NCBI GenBank assembly: GCA_002803225.1
Contig: NXFV01001611.1
Span: forward strand, 27,495-91,494
Direction of reading: 5' to 3'
Length of the DNA stretch: 64,000 nucleotides
Origin: Gamarada debralockiae
Taxonomy: Eukaryota > Ascomycota > Leotiomycetes > Helotiales > Hyphodiscaceae
Below the pieces are notes generated by a model. The model had not been told where the DNA came from. It worked only from the letters and a program-made list of their open reading frames with translations, and ran no database searches. Positions 35,494 through 48,499 of the stretch are shown here, piece after piece (position 1 is the stretch's first letter; each line of letters starts with the position of its first letter). The position numbers and the translations under genes were made by a program.

Positions 35494-38400
35494 TTACTCA
35501 ACACCAAGAATTCCCAGAGCATAATGTACTCTATCCGATCGTTTGATTACGAGTCTCCTCTCGTTGGTTTTATCCTCAAGAGCTCTATCAATTCTCCGTG
35601 AGCTATTCCAGATGTCAGGGACGATTCTATCTTCAGTTGTCCGCGTGTACGGCGGATCTCGACCAAGCTCACCGGTTTTAACCCATGACGTCTCACACCC
35701 CGTGGCAATTGCTAGTGCGGTTTGCCATCCTGTCAATCGAGCTATGTCGCGAAGTCTGTTGATGGTCCAGGCTCGCTGTGTTGCGTTTTGGTACCGCAAA
35801 TCGTCAGTACGGCTGTTAAGATTGTGATTCGGAGAAAACTTACTTGGACTCCAGCAACGAAAATACACGTCGCGGACTCAATCAGCGCAGCTCCAACGCC
35901 AGGACTAACTTGTGCCGTCATACTACAATCGGGCGCGATACCAGCAGCTATACGACCCAGCTCATTAGCAAAAGAAGCGGTTTGGCGCGCTGCTATCCCA
36001 GCAGCCACCATCGCAGCCGGAGGCATAGACGGGTGGGCACGATGACACGCAATCAGAGCCATGTAGAAATTCATCCAGATCCCCGCAATTCCATACGTTC
36101 GATACTGCAGTGCCGTTCCAAATGGCGTCTGGATCGGCGGCGAGAATTCTGGACCTAGAGGTTGAAAGTCCTCACCAAAGTGGTCTTCGAGAATGCTGAA
36201 TGCGTTTCGAATATCTTGCCACTCTTCTTCAGCTTCAATTCGAAGCGCGTCGAGATCCATGCCATTGCTGTCGTCACTTTGAGGAGACTCGTCTCGTGTC
36301 GACTGCTCGAATCCCATTGGGAGCTTGGGTGGAGCGACGCCGGGTACCATGCCGTTGAATGAAGGCATTGGAGGTGTTGGCAATCGCTGTTGGGGTGTTT
36401 GAGAGAAGGAATTGGACCGAGCTGGCATCTCCGTATTTCCAGGAGGTTGCCATCCACCATTTGCTTTCATTGCTAGCCTCTTTCTCTTAATGTCTTTGGA
36501 TGCAAAGTCCGCTAAGCGACCCATGAGGAGTATCAGATGATCAAAGGTACCATATCTGCTGATGATTAGCGTTGTCAGTGGCCGAAGTATTGTCTATGAT
36601 TCCTTACGTCGAGTTAAGACGGCCAAGTGGCGCTCTTGGAGGACAGTGACTCCATAGGTCGTATTCCATACTAGGACATTGTTAGTAAGGACAGGGTGCA
36701 TCATCACTGGAACATACAAGAGTCGCCCTCCCCCAAGGATACTCTGGTACACGTCCTGCTTGCAATACCACCAGAAGAGATCGCGCTGAGTCTCGTAGAT
36801 CTCCAACTCTCGTTGTGCGTAAATCCTGCTTGGCCCATCGTCTGGAGCATCCTCGTCCATGATCCGACCGTACTGGTCATATCGGAGCTTCTTTCCCATC
36901 AACATGCCCACAATATTCTCATCCACATCCTCAACAATTGCCTGACATCGAGTTCGATCCTCAAAATATCCTCCGACACCCTGCTGCTGGCTTTGGTACT
37001 TCCTCTCTCGTTCTTTCCTTCGCTGCTCGGCCTTCACCGACTTGATGCATTTTGTCATACCCGCGAAGTCGATTTCTCTTACCAATTGTTTTGCTCCGAG
37101 AAGGTGGTTGCTCCATTTTTGGTGATCTGCGCACCAACACTCGTAGAAGGCGAGAAGCATGGAAGCAGCCAACGTGGAAGGTTGTCCTCGACGAGATGGA
37201 GAGCTGAGACTCTTTGCAACTCTTCGAAGACCAATTGCGTAATGCTTCAATGAGGCGGTGATTGGTCCGTTTTGAAGCTTGGCGATGTGTAGGCTTGCAA
37301 GTGCAAGCATGGCATGAAGCAGTCCTTGGTTGTGGAAGGCAAGGGTTGGGAAAGTGTCTGTTGAGATTTAGCGAGGTGGTATCTTGGCCCTATGGAACAC
37401 TTACAAGTCCAGATGTGCTGCTGGGATTTGGGAACGGGCTGGCCCTGGAAGATCAACGAAGGATTGGCAGGATGTCTTTCAAACATCGACATACTCGGAC
37501 CTGTGACATTAATGAAATGACAGAATAACCTTGCTGTCATGCTGTCATCCAAGGGCGATGACTGAGGCGAGGGTGTGTATGTTGCTAACATATTTGGACG
37601 ATCGATGAAGGAAGTGATTGACCGGGGTCCGAGGTCATGACGTTCCTGCCTAGCCTGCAGCGCAACGACGATACCGAGGTCGTTATTCTTAAGATGGTTT
37701 TCCTGAAGTTGTCCTTGCCAGGCCCCATCATCATACTCGTATTCTTCCATAGGAACATCCTCATCAGAAACATCATATGGATCTTCCTCCTCGTCCTCTG
37801 CCTGATACTGTCCACCCGCGACGGCTTCTTCATCTTCCACCTTCCAATCAACAGCTTGAGGCATATAATCTCGTTGCTGGGCTCCTTGGCCCGACCGGAG
37901 GTATTCATCCTGGCGTTGCTTGCCCTTCTCGGAAGTTTCTTGGAAGGTTTCGGGCGGGGCGAAGTGAACCTTACTATCGAAGTTTGGCTCATGGAATGAA
38001 GGTCCGGCAGATGCTGAAATCGGTGTAGGTTGTTGCCAAGTTGAGGTGGTAGGATAAGACTGGAAGAATGATGCCGAGGCTGAGAATCGACTGTTAGAAT
38101 CATAGAACAACTCTTGAGATGATGACAGAGACGCACTGGTTAGACCAGCTGACCAATCCAAAGGGCTTGTCCGTGCTGATGTTATCGGTAGCTCATCTCT
38201 TGTCTCCTTGATATGGAGAGCGTCGAAGTCATAGTGCGTTGTTAGTTGAGGTGGGGATCGTTTGCTTCTAGGCTCTGGAATATGTGAGCGGTCAACAGTA
38301 TCGAAGTTGATATCCAATTGCTGAGGCTTGGATGCAACGCTACTACTGGGCGTGGGGTATTCCGGGGCGGTAGAAAAAGAATACGTCCTCTGCTCAATGC

Positions 38401-38922
38401 CTGGAGTGGTAGCTGACGGTAATGCGGACCCAGGTGTTGAATCAGGTGTCACAATTGAAAGTCCGAGAGGCCCAGGCTTGGGAGCAATTGGAAGGGGGTT
38501 TGCCGCGGATGCTTGCTGGGACTGATCACCTTGACGGACAGTTGACGCAGATGCTGGGAACGAGACCTGTGACGATGCCGACATAGGAGGTCCTCTGTAG
38601 GCATTGAGAGGATCTTTGAACACTACTCGCTGATTGTAGCCTTCGCATTGGCGCTTGGACTTGTGACAGTTTTGACAAGTTGGTCTTTCTTCCCCGCACT
38701 TGATACGGCGTCTTCGACAAGCTATGACAGAATCAACTTAGCTTTCGAACCCTTTGTCAAAGATAGAATAGGTTCAAGCTTACTTAAGCATCCTGTCTTT
38801 GTCCTCTTCCTTCCTTGAGCTTTTGATCCGGGCTTTCTAGTTGCTGGCTCGCCGTCCTTGGCCTTCTTCTGGTCTGGGTTTCCATTTTGGGCAGATTCGG
38901 CTTGATGGTCAGGATTTCCCAT
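35494..38922 (-). CDS. Zn2Cys6 transcription factor with fungal-specific regulatory domain
   Basis: Six exons (38922..38784, 38721..37405, 37357..36718, 36670..36608, 36555..35844, 35775..35494) join to 1,050 residues. The binuclear cluster spans the first intron: C-LT-C-RRRRIK-C-GEERPT-C-QN-C-HKSKRQ-C, residues about 44-71, after a basic KAQGRKRTKTG stretch. A long Ser/Pro/Gln-rich linker with an acidic patch (about 330-360) follows. The fungal-specific regulatory region starts around HIWTYTFPTLAF and QGLLHAMLALASLHIAK (Fungal_trans_2-like). Such proteins bind CGG half sites and regulate metabolic genes. Its target set cannot be inferred; the adjacent gene is the proteasome alpha5 subunit, probably by chance. 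All five introns are 47-68 bp with good signals. Confidence 0.93.
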
Positions 38923-41900
38923 TCTTATCTCCGGTAAATACTTTGCGGTTCCACACAGATAGAGATCAAATCTGCATGTTTTTCGAGTTTCACGTGGCTT
39001 GTAGAGGCTTGTCCGATATTGGCAATGGTTCACACTGAGAAATTCCCGGTGGACGGCCCGGACGGGGTCTCAACTCAGTAGTCGAAGGTCCGATGCGACT
39101 GTCGAGCAATTGAACAATTGAGATTGTACTTGGTGTCAACTATAGCATTGTCTTGTCGGAGGGGTGTCGCGTCGACAGACTTAACAGTGGTGAGAAGAAG
39201 AGGGCTTATGTCTTTCCACGAAGGAGGTGGAGGACCCTTAATTGTGTCCGCGGGGAGTTATGATATAAGGCGGCCGTTATTGGAGATGGAAGAAGAGTCC
39301 TGGTCGTAGTACACGATGTGGGAGGTCGGGATAAGATTGCGGCGGTCGCTGAGATTCGATTCAAGGTTTCCCCACTTGACCCAAAGTAGACTCTGAGTGG
39401 ACAAGCTAACACTCTAGGGCTTAGGGAGAGCCCAACGACAATGGCGGCTATACTAAAGTGATCTGGACGTGGCGTCTTCCGTGCGGATCAGTGCCGCTGC
39501 TTGTCAAATCGGGCCCTTGTTCTTAACAGCGATCCAGGGGGGGGCTCCGAGGCTCTGGTTGTAAACCTGGTCAACAACAGTACGACAAGACGACTACTGT
39601 AGCCCCCAGCTGAGCTGCACAGTAAAATAAAACAAGACCAGTTATCTCAGCACTTGCTTTGAGAGCTATGAGGAGCCTCAAGAATTTAAGAAATGGGCAG
39701 CTACTCAAGCATTACACTGAAGGATCAGGCTAACAGATTGAGGGGAAATAACGGTGCTTCCCAGTGCAAGTCACACTTTGCCTTATTCTCCGTTAAGGAC
39801 TGTTTTGAACCACACCGGTCTCTATGTTTTCTAACCAAGAAGATCGTAGTGCGTTTGCCAATCAACCTTGCAGAAACTCAAAAAGTAGCTCAAAATAGGG
39901 TAAGTTGACACCCTGTATCCACCGTAACATTAAAAACCCCTCGGTCCCGAATGAGAATCTGCAGACAATATGAGACAGGAACCGAATAGGGGACGTACCC
40001 TTTCTGGGGAAATTCTTTTCGAATAGAAGATATGTTGCGAAGTACGAAGTATCGTGTGAGAAGGCAATATTCATGAATTGTCGCGCACGAATTGAGTTGT
40101 AGGGATGGAACGCCTTCAGAGATCGCCCGTGGCGCTGTGGATCATGGAGGGTTCTGGGGATGAGGAAAGGTTGGGCCAGTCCAAAAGAAGGTGTTATGCT
40201 GCGAGCTGATACCGGGCTACCGGCTGGTGGAATGGGGTTGAGAGATTGCTTCCTAGCTTTCACGTTGATTGGCTGCTGGCCTCATATCTATTTCAGGGTC
40301 GACACACAAAACATATTGGTCAATGCTTTTTCTATGCCTCTTCCGCTGCCACTTTGTTTCTCTTCAAGCCTCAATTGACGGTGAACCCGGTGATGAACTG
40401 GGGGCTGCAGATGCCCTGGAAGTATGGATTGGAATGGCGTGGTTCTTCTCCAGTGAGTTACATCTGATATGCCATTTCAATTGCCCAGTAGTTTTAGCTT
40501 TTCCACACTGAAAGGCCTGTATGAAACCCGGCTTCGACTGATCAAGGATCAGGACGGTTCGCGTTCCGTACCCCAGAAAGTGCCTTGCATGTGCACTGTG
40601 TCGCAGAGGCTGGTGCATTAATTGCGTTGATATCTTTTCCCTCCGTACCTCTGCACTCAGGTAACTGTACTTGGTAGTGTTGACAACCCCGGTAGTTAAG
40701 ACGTGTCCCCCTATCACGAAACCGCTCTCCTCAGTCTAAAATGATCACAGAATAAAGTCATAACCCTTCTCGCATTCGGAACATGATTTTTCATCTTATT
40801 GTTATTTCTAATACTGTTCTAAATTTGGGACAAATTAAAGTAACTTTCCTATCCCTTGTCATGTGCTGCTTCATTTCCCCACAGGGTCCAGAGCTCAATC
40901 TCAAAATCTGGATGGAAATGTGGCTGCCCTACCGCCCCCTGCAAAGATCTTATCCCACTGCCGAATAACCATACAGTAAAACATTAAACGTTTACATGGC
41001 TCTGGAGCTCTGGAGCTCTGGCCACGTCCTTATGAAGCATTGATCATCGATTTTGATGTCGCGGATGTATCAAGCAGAATAAAACGGTAAAGTTGTGTTC
41101 GTCCAACACGGTAACGAGCCCCAACAGTTGTAACAGGGCAGTCTCACTCAGCAACTGTCAAACGTTAAGATGATGGGGGATATGACCCTTGGCATCTGAA
41201 GTGGCTTCCCCACCTTCTCAAATGCCTCCTCATGACATCCATGGCTGAATATCGAGCTGGTATCCCTCGTTCAGTGGCTGACCCGAAGCTCAAAATATCC
41301 GAGGTCTCCTCCCCTGTGGTCAATTTACACAATATTTATTTTTGGGTTTCCAGCGACGTTTCCAATGTTGCACAGCATATCTGCCTCGTGCAGCGGGATT
41401 CTCCATCTTCAATGCCTTTCAGTTTTGGCTTCATTTCTGTCAATAATTCATAGTCAAGGCAAGTTCTCCGGGAGACTTGCAAGTCTTCGCGAGGTCGGCG
41501 ACCTGCAAGTTTGTGGCTTGCGACAGACGATCTCATTGATGCGCTTCGTTAAACTTTTTACCTGTGCTTCGAGCCTCGATCATCCACTGGGAGCCGCCCC
41601 TAGTCAAATATGCATAATTTTTCAGGGTTCATTCTGAATGGTTGTTTGCCAATGGTGGATAGGCCGGATGAACTCCTTCCCGACTCTATGGAAAATTTTC
41701 TCATTCATTGGCTTTTGAGCCTCCAGATGTCACCGCCGTGATGTGATTGCTTCTTGCAGCCCTTGGCCCATCCATCCTCCCCCAAGTACCTACTGGATGA
41801 ATGCGATCTGCTTTTCGTTTGGATATTTGGTACCATCTCAGCGAAGATACCCAATCTACACATACCAATCGTGGGTAACTGAGGATCAGATCAGGAGGCA

Positions 41901-42551
41901 GGAGGCAGGAGAAGTTTTCTGTCTTCTTCAAATTGAGCGTACGCGATTTAAGCCGTACTCGAAGTGTGCATTCACTGCTTCCAGATGTCGAGATGGCAGG
42001 GCCCGGGTTCCCGTCGATGTCACGAGAAACGAAATAAAACTAAACAGACGCGGCCATCTCGAGGGCTCGGTTCGGAATCTGGATGCCTTTGTGTATTATA
42101 TTGCATTTCAATCCATTTCGTGTCGTTCAATGTTTAGGAGTAATACAAGTCCATCCTCCAAGCGTTCGAACCCTGCTTGTCCGTTATTTTAAACTCTCTC
42201 ATCCCAACTATGTTCTGCAAACCAATCCAACAATTCACTGTTCACCATAGAAAGTAGCAGGCTCAATGCGCCATGCGCCAGGTCGTCCGACCCTTTCCCT
42301 TACTTCCTCTATATCTCGTTGCAGGTATTTGCTTGAATCGGCCAAAAACCCCCGTCGAGTACATCATACGCAGCCAAAGCCTTCCAAACTCCTTATCAAC
42401 CCTTACCAAGCAGAGCTACCTCTCCATTCACGTATTCTTACTCTAAGAGGCGACCTAGGCCTCTGTCTTTGTTGTATCGGCGGCAAACATATTTGTGCTA
42501 TGGGCGGAATACGAGTGCCTCCTGTCGGCCCTCTCGATCCCTCTCCTCCAC
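38923..42551. other. 3.6 kb interval without recognisable genes
   Basis: Read on both strands, no frame longer than about 130 codons appears and none has domain-like sequence. The first few hundred bases are the promoter of the Zn2Cys6 gene. Base composition is near that of the genes, so it is not an obvious AT-rich, RIP-mutated transposon. It marks the boundary between the housekeeping block on the left and the accessory, pseudogene-rich block on the right. Confidence 0.5.
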
Positions 42552-43496
42552 CTAGTCTACCAGTATGCGCACGCGTTCCACTGCTTCCATAACTACTACT
42601 TCCGCTTTTTGACCTTGGTAGCTCCTCTTCACCTTCCAGTATACGTAAATCACTCGCAGCACAAGAGACAATCCAATCAAGAACGGGATCAGCTGTCCCG
42701 CTGAGGAGAGACTGTTCACTGCTTGGATATAGTTCCAGTGAATAGTGAGTTCCGTAGCGGCTATAACTGTACTTGCGATAATGACGTTGTTGAGCGACAG
42801 CATTTTCTGAAGAGCAAGCATTTGCGATCTCCTGATTCCCATGTCAACACCCACTCAGTAGTCCAGAACCAAGGAGGATAGCAATGCATACTTAATTCGC
42901 CCCTTGAATTCTCTCTCTTCCTAAGGCCCAGCAATCATAAACAGAACAATGATACAGCACAGCAGCAATAAAAACTGGAATACAATGTTCACAGCGACGA
43001 AACTCTTGTTGTTCAAAGCTATCTTGGAGAAAAGAAACCCGTACTCCTGGCACCCAACTTAATTATCCAAGGTCGGAACGTCAGAAAACCAAAACCAGAG
43101 CTGAAAACTCGATACCGCAACAAGCAAAGCCCAGCCTACCCTACTACTGATCTCACTTGTCTCCACTCGGGGCCACCTTGTTGGATCGTACCGCGGATCA
43201 CCCCTCGTCAATAACCTCCAAGCGAACAGCAGGACATAGGAAAGATAGCCTCCAAAGCAAAGCAAGAGAATGATATAGATCTCCACGGGTTTGAGAGCGT
43301 GACGTACGGTTTGGATGATGAGTGCGAGGAAGGTCGCGGATATAAAGACGGTGTTGGAGAATGAAAAATTGGAGACTTCGGATTGGGCGATCCAAGCGGC
43401 AAGGATGCTGCCGAACCATTGGAGGTCAAATGCTAGTCGAATCCCGAGGCCTTACATGTCTGTGTTTCCTTCGAAGGTGCAGGGTGAGTCTGACAT
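42552..43496 (-). pseudogene. Decayed multipass membrane protein gene (single frame, four in-frame stops)
   Basis: From the ATG at 43496 one frame runs to the stop at 42552 and reads throughout like a fungal multipass membrane protein, but is interrupted by TAA 43454..43452, TAA 43061..43059, TAG 42923..42921 and TGA 42857..42855. Segments: MSDSPCTFEGNTDM, GLGIRLAFDLQWFGSILAAW, FISATFLALIIQT, then a PVEIYIILLLCFGGYLSYVL helix, WPRVETSEI, FQLWFWFSDVP, CQEYGFLFSKIALNNKSF, and a final TELTIHWNYIQAVNS with GQLIPFLIGLSLVLRVIY. At least five helices. I recall DMYGLGIR-like and CQEYGFLF-like motifs in an Ascomycete family of unknown function. Three in-frame introns (43408..43455, 43047..43115, 42854..42955) could formally remove all stops but would delete the conserved-looking motifs, so decay is preferred. 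Confidence 0.65.
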
Positions 43497-44522
43497 GGTG
43501 TGGAAAGTGGAGGAGAAGACATATAGGATTATTAGGTTGGAGATGGACTTGGACTGGCGCGGATTGGCAGAATAGCTTGAGAATGCGGAGAAGGTAAGAT
43601 TGATTATGAAGAGCTGAGTGAGATGTATAGCAAGTTAAAGTATATGTAAGACGTGGTTTGAACGAGGCTACAGCCTAGGCTGACATCCGGTGCTTCATGC
43701 GATAAGAACGTGGGGCAGGAGGTAGCCAATCAGTGAGAACGTGGGTGACTGACCCCACCTCAGCTGATGAAGGGAAAACAAGGGCCGATAAGGCTAGAAT
43801 CCCCAAATCTGGCAGAAAAATATCCCGTGAGATGGATGGGTAGAATGGATAACGTTGACCTCGAGGTTGGAGCCAGGCCTCCCGAAAGACTGCGGATAAA
43901 CCTCACCGACTATTTGTCATAGACCGTCAAGAAACTGCGGACTCATCAAGTCGAGAGTTTGGAAAGTCTCAGCGTCCCTTGAAACCCTTTCAAAAATCTC
44001 AATTGTGGGACATCATGTGTTTGTTTTGCCACTTCTTATCCCTCCTTACCAAGTTAAATGGTTTCTTTAATCGATCGAAACCCATTGATAGAATTCTACT
44101 TTCTTCCAACTCCTTGGCCAAAAAGTGTAGTCAATTACCTCCTCACCCCTTTTCACCCTCACCGCCATATTCTGCTCAGAGATATCAGCAGTCTGCCAAA
44201 CAGGTGTGGCAGCTTCAAGCACGTTGCCCCCCTTCAAACCCGATTCAGCTGCTCGAGATCAAGGGATGAGCCCCTTAATCTGCAGTTCATTAAGCGAATC
44301 ATAACCAAAACCCAGCTCGAAGGTCTCGGGTCCATTCGCACCAACTTGAATCCCTCAGGTGCCAGACAGTCGCTCGATGGCACGACCAATTCCCAGCTTG
44401 CATATTCTCGAAGTCTGTCATGGCACTTTCTCCAAGCTCCGATTTTATGAGAGGCAACCATTCGTCCAAAGTATAGGGCTTTCGTTCATTCTTCGGTTTT
44501 AGAAATGAGAGGATGGGCTCTG
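43497..44522. other. Intergenic, nothing recognised
   Basis: About 1 kb between two degraded minus-strand genes. Several short plus-strand frames are present but none looks like protein. Confidence 0.4.
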
Positions 44523-45718
44523 TTATGAGCGTTTTCCTCCTGAGACCGCTCGAAATTCAGCGTCCAGCTTGAAGTAGTATATCACGCTTTGATAGTATGG
44601 CAGTCTGTTGGAATTGAAATCGGTGTACTCCCTCCTTAGTGCTTCTTTGTCGCTGATGTTGATAATAGGACTCGTGAAGTATGCTGAAGCAATTTTGTTG
44701 ATCTCTCCTAGGAACTGGTTCTGGTCGATGCGGCCGAATCGATATGTTAGGACCATCTGGTAATAAGTTGCTATACCCTCGTTGAACCACGGCATTTCAT
44801 GGATTGATACACCTCTGCGAAGCTCAATACCTGGCCAGACGTGAACCATTTCATGAGCCAGAACCGAGAAGAGGAATTGATCGTCAATGTTGACAAACTT
44901 GTTGAATTGGCCATCATACTCAGAAGGAAGGATCTGCCCAAAGCTATTCCGCCAAAGCTCTTGCTCACTGATTTGCGCACGAAGATTCTAAAAGCTGAGT
45001 CGTTATCTTGAAAGAAGTCTACCGCTTGTGACAAGAGACCCTCAAAGCTGCTAGTAATATCTTTCGCATCAAAAAAGGGTGGTGCCAAACTAGTACATTT
45101 CATACTGAGTAGTACTGCAGTGTTTGTATATTTGTGAAGCGGCCTTGCTGCGAAGTATGTCTCCAGATCCGTGGCAGGACCCACTCTCTGACCAGAAACT
45201 TCGTCGCCATAGGTCCACACCGCGGTAGTCCCTTCTGGAGCATTGTCAAGATTCCAGAGAATATTGATATTGTACGTGATGCCGCTGTCTGGAGGGATAG
45301 GCAAGAATGCGGTTCCACTTCCAATCAAGCCTTCCTGATCAGTTCGGAGGCCGGCCCAAGACCCAGCTTTCGTCAAAGTGTTGATCTTGAGTGGGATGGC
45401 GTGGCCGACAATGTCACGTTTCCCACGAGATCACGGGTGGGAAGCCAGGTACAAGTGTCTCGAGAATCACCAAGAGTATCTTGGATTTGCAGATCCAACG
45501 GTCCTTTTTATCTGAAGCGGAGAGAGCATCTCCATCGTAACGGTAAGTCGGAACCTAGGTGTGGTCAGCATCCATCAGCGACTACAGCTCAGGAGTAAAG
45601 GATTGAGGCGCACTAATCCCTCTCTTAGTTTCAATGATACCAAAACCTCACCGCCGAGAACTTTTGGGTTTTCAATAATTATGTTCACGTCAAGGGATGA
45701 TGCAGTTCTCGATTCGAA
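44523..45718 (-). pseudogene. M61-like zinc metallopeptidase pseudogene
   Basis: Minus-strand pieces read as one protein only if the frame changes three times. In order: SLDVNIIIENPKV near 45690; a normal 59 bp intron (45555..45613); TYRYDGDALSASDKK; then, after an A5 run at 45505..45509, LQIQDTLGDSRDTCTWLP; then, after a break near 45400, KINTLTKAGSWAGLRTDQEG to SFGGIALG; then, after a break near 44921, a segment holding AHEMVHVWPG and MPWFNEGIATYY. HExxH with a downstream NEG is the zinc site of M61-type (glycyl aminopeptidase-like) gluzincins. Each break corresponds to one missing base. The zinc site itself is intact. The 5' exon is unclear. Sequencing error is possible but the neighbouring genes are clean. 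Confidence 0.75.
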
Positions 45719-46187
45719 AAAGTTTGGGTGATTGTAACGTTTAGATATGGGAATGAGTTCTTACCTGCGGCAGTCAGTGTCTTGGTCTAGAATGAAACCC
45801 CTATCAACTTAGGAGAGAGCGAAGAATCGTCCACCACCAGATGTTTTACCAAGTGCCAGAAACTTGCTTCTCGCCATTTTGGTCTGACAACCACACTTAG
45901 TTTTATTTTATGTTAGCATTGTTTAAAAAAATAAAATAAAACAGGAACAATGGAAGTTGTCGACACGAGTAAAGAAACGACACTGACGTCTATGACTCGC
46001 AGCGATCGCTCTTCGCAGATATTCACAGGGATTTCAAGAATTCTCTCTCACTGGTCTGTAGAGCGAGCCGAAATGTCTGACTGGTAGCTTGGACATAATT
46101 TGAAGAGAGAGGAAATTATGTTTGTCGCTGGAACTATCTGAAAACAGCTCTCTAACTTTGATTCCTAACTTGACTTTACTTTCGGAT

Positions 46188-48386
46188 TCAATACCACGTA
46201 TCTTGGAGGATCACGTCTGAAGCCTTCTCGCTGAGCATAAACGTCGGAATCACTGGGAAAGCACCAGGAGTTCTCGGGAACGCACTCCCATCAACAACTC
46301 TCAATCCCGTCGTGCCTCGCACCCGAAACTTGGAATCCAGTACAGCCATCGAATCGCTATCCGCCCCAATAGCGCAAGTGCTGGTCGCATGATGCGACCA
46401 AGTCTGTACCTTGATAATCTCTTTAACATCACAAGTCTCAGTGCCATTGCAAGGAAAAGCTTCCGTGAAGGGACCAAGAGGTGCTGCAATCGAACCAAAG
46501 ACCTTCCTGCCAAACTCGACTGCTTCCGCCATAGCTTCGAGATCCGCCTCGCCCGTTCCTTCGAAGAACCTGAAATTGATTTCCGGCACGTCGCGAGGGT
46601 TGTTGGATGTCAGGGTCACGGTACCTGCGCGGCCTTCGGGGTGGATTTTCACGATTGAGAAGTCGAATCGGCTGGCAGGAATTGCGGGAAGGGTGTTCAC
46701 GGTTTCCGAGGGCCAGTATCCTTGGTATGCACCAGTGTCCGCCCACCTGTAATAATAGAAGCAACAATTAGGATTTCATTGGCTAGAAGGTTGGGAATTT
46801 TCAGCTGGAGCACTCACATAAAGATATCTCGTTCACCATAAGCTGAGTTGCTAGACTTGAACATAACCGAATCAAGGGGACCAGTAGTATATGGTCCCGT
46901 GCCTTCGTACCAAGCCGCAAGACATGGATCTCCCGGAGCCCCATACGTGCAAGCTGGAGCTGCGCTGACACTTCGAAATATTAGTATCTCTAATTTAAAG
47001 TCGGTGGGGAAAACTTCACAAGTCTTCTGATGCGTCTTGCATAAGTCCAAACTCGGTATTATCCTGCATATTGTTTCCCACTCCTGGAAGATCAACCAGA
47101 ACTGGAATATCAAACTGCTTGAGCTCATGTTTGGGACCAATGCCGCTGAGTTTGAGGATTTGCGGCGTATTGAAAACACCTCCTGATAGGATTACCTCCT
47201 TTCTCGCATAGACTCTCATGGTCGTCCCGTTGACACTCGCATTGTAGCGTGGGTCTGCGCTATACATGCTCTTACCCGCCAGAAACTCCACCCCAATCGC
47301 CTGGGGAGTTTTGGCGTTATTCCCAGTCGTGTTGAACAGGACTTTAGTAACAAGAGAGTTCATTCCAACAGTAAGGTTGTACTTTTTCGAACCATCTGGA
47401 TTCGTCGCATTGGCAACATCCACTACAGCGTTTCGTGCGCTGACTCGCCGTCCCTCCAGATCTCTGTGTGCTGGAAATCCAAAAATGCCTGTCTGCTCAT
47501 CACGGTTCGGACTATCGTTGTTAAGATCGGCCTGAATGAGGTCGAATATCTTGCTTGGGTCTTGTCCGAACTCTCTCGCTGTAGCTTCGAGTACTATCTG
47601 TGATTGAGATTGATTCTTCAATTCCTCATCATCGTTCACACAGATATCTAGAAAGCCACTGAAGCCATGGCCTGGAGTACCAGGAGGAACATAATGGTTG
47701 TTTTCTAATGTTTCGAAGTATTTGCGCATGTTTGAAGGACTGTGATCGTTTATTGTCAGATACAGTTCAATGATATGAGAGGTTGACTTACCTCCACGAG
47801 CTGTCGCCCGTTATATTGGCAATGAACTGCCAATCGCTGTCACTTGGAAGCACAGAGCACAATGCATTGTGCGTCGAACACCCTCCGAGTGTAGCTGCTC
47901 GAGGATAATAAACCCCAAGCATGGTCGCACCCGCCGGAGGATCTGTGCCAACATAATACTGCCCATCGGAAGTTCTCCATGTGAGATGATTATATCTGCA
48001 CAATATCAGCATCAGAGTTGTATCTCAGAAGACTCAGAAGGAAATCAAGGAATGTGGGGGCTTGGGGCGAAGCTTTGAATATATCGTCCTTACTGCTTGG
48101 TAATGTTGTCATCTGTGTGATACTTGACAAAAAAATTCCAGCTCAGCGTAGGATCGCCCCATGTAAGGAAGAACCAGCCAGCTATCTCTTCATTAAGGTT
48201 GCTACCCGTATCGTCCCCGGCTTCTAGCAATAACACGTCTGCCCCAGCCTTGGCCAGGTTTGCTGCTAACGGACCACCGCCGGGACCTGACCCGACAACA
48301 ATGTAGTCATACGTGCTACTTTCGGCAAGAATTGCAGTTGATGAGAAGAGGAGAAAGAAGAGCGCGAAACACCATAATTTGGCCAT
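46188..48386 (-). CDS. Secreted GMC (glucose-methanol-choline) FAD oxidoreductase
   Basis: Exons 48386..48094, 47995..47792, 47739..47020, 46970..46818 and 46746..46188 join to 642 residues. A signal peptide (AKLWCFALFFLLFSSTAILA) precedes the FAD-binding motif YDYIVVGSGPGGGPLAANLA and LLLEAG. Other GMC marks: AATLGGCSTHNALC (GMC signature 1), VILSGGVFNTPQILKLSGIG (signature 2), and the active-site histidine region WSHHATSTCAIG. The second catalytic position, usually His or Asn near the C-terminus, lies in FPRTPGAFPVIPTF, where no His/Asn pair is obvious; the protein belongs to the choline-dehydrogenase-like fungal clade with this form. It likely oxidises an alcohol or sugar outside the cell and makes peroxide; the substrate is unknown. 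It is the only intact gene in the 39-52 kb pseudogene-rich part. Confidence 0.9.
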
Positions 48387-48499
48387 GTTCAACGACGTAG
48401 AGGCTTGTTCGGAATTGAGAATCGATTACTCAATTTTCTTGCCCTTCCAATCGACAACAAATCCAAAGAAAGCAATGTGAGAATGGAGGGGTGAGGCTC

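Noticed and set aside
39862..40263. 133-codon minus-strand frame in the gene-poor interval
   Set aside because: No domain, no splice-linked neighbours and unremarkable composition; kept as non-coding.
42160..42180. tRNA-like B-box (GTTCGAACCC)
   Set aside because: No A-box or foldable cloverleaf upstream; a chance match.
43059..43286. Stand-alone 75-codon membrane protein
   Set aside because: It is one segment of a longer frame interrupted by stops, so it is included in the pseudogene at 42552..43496.
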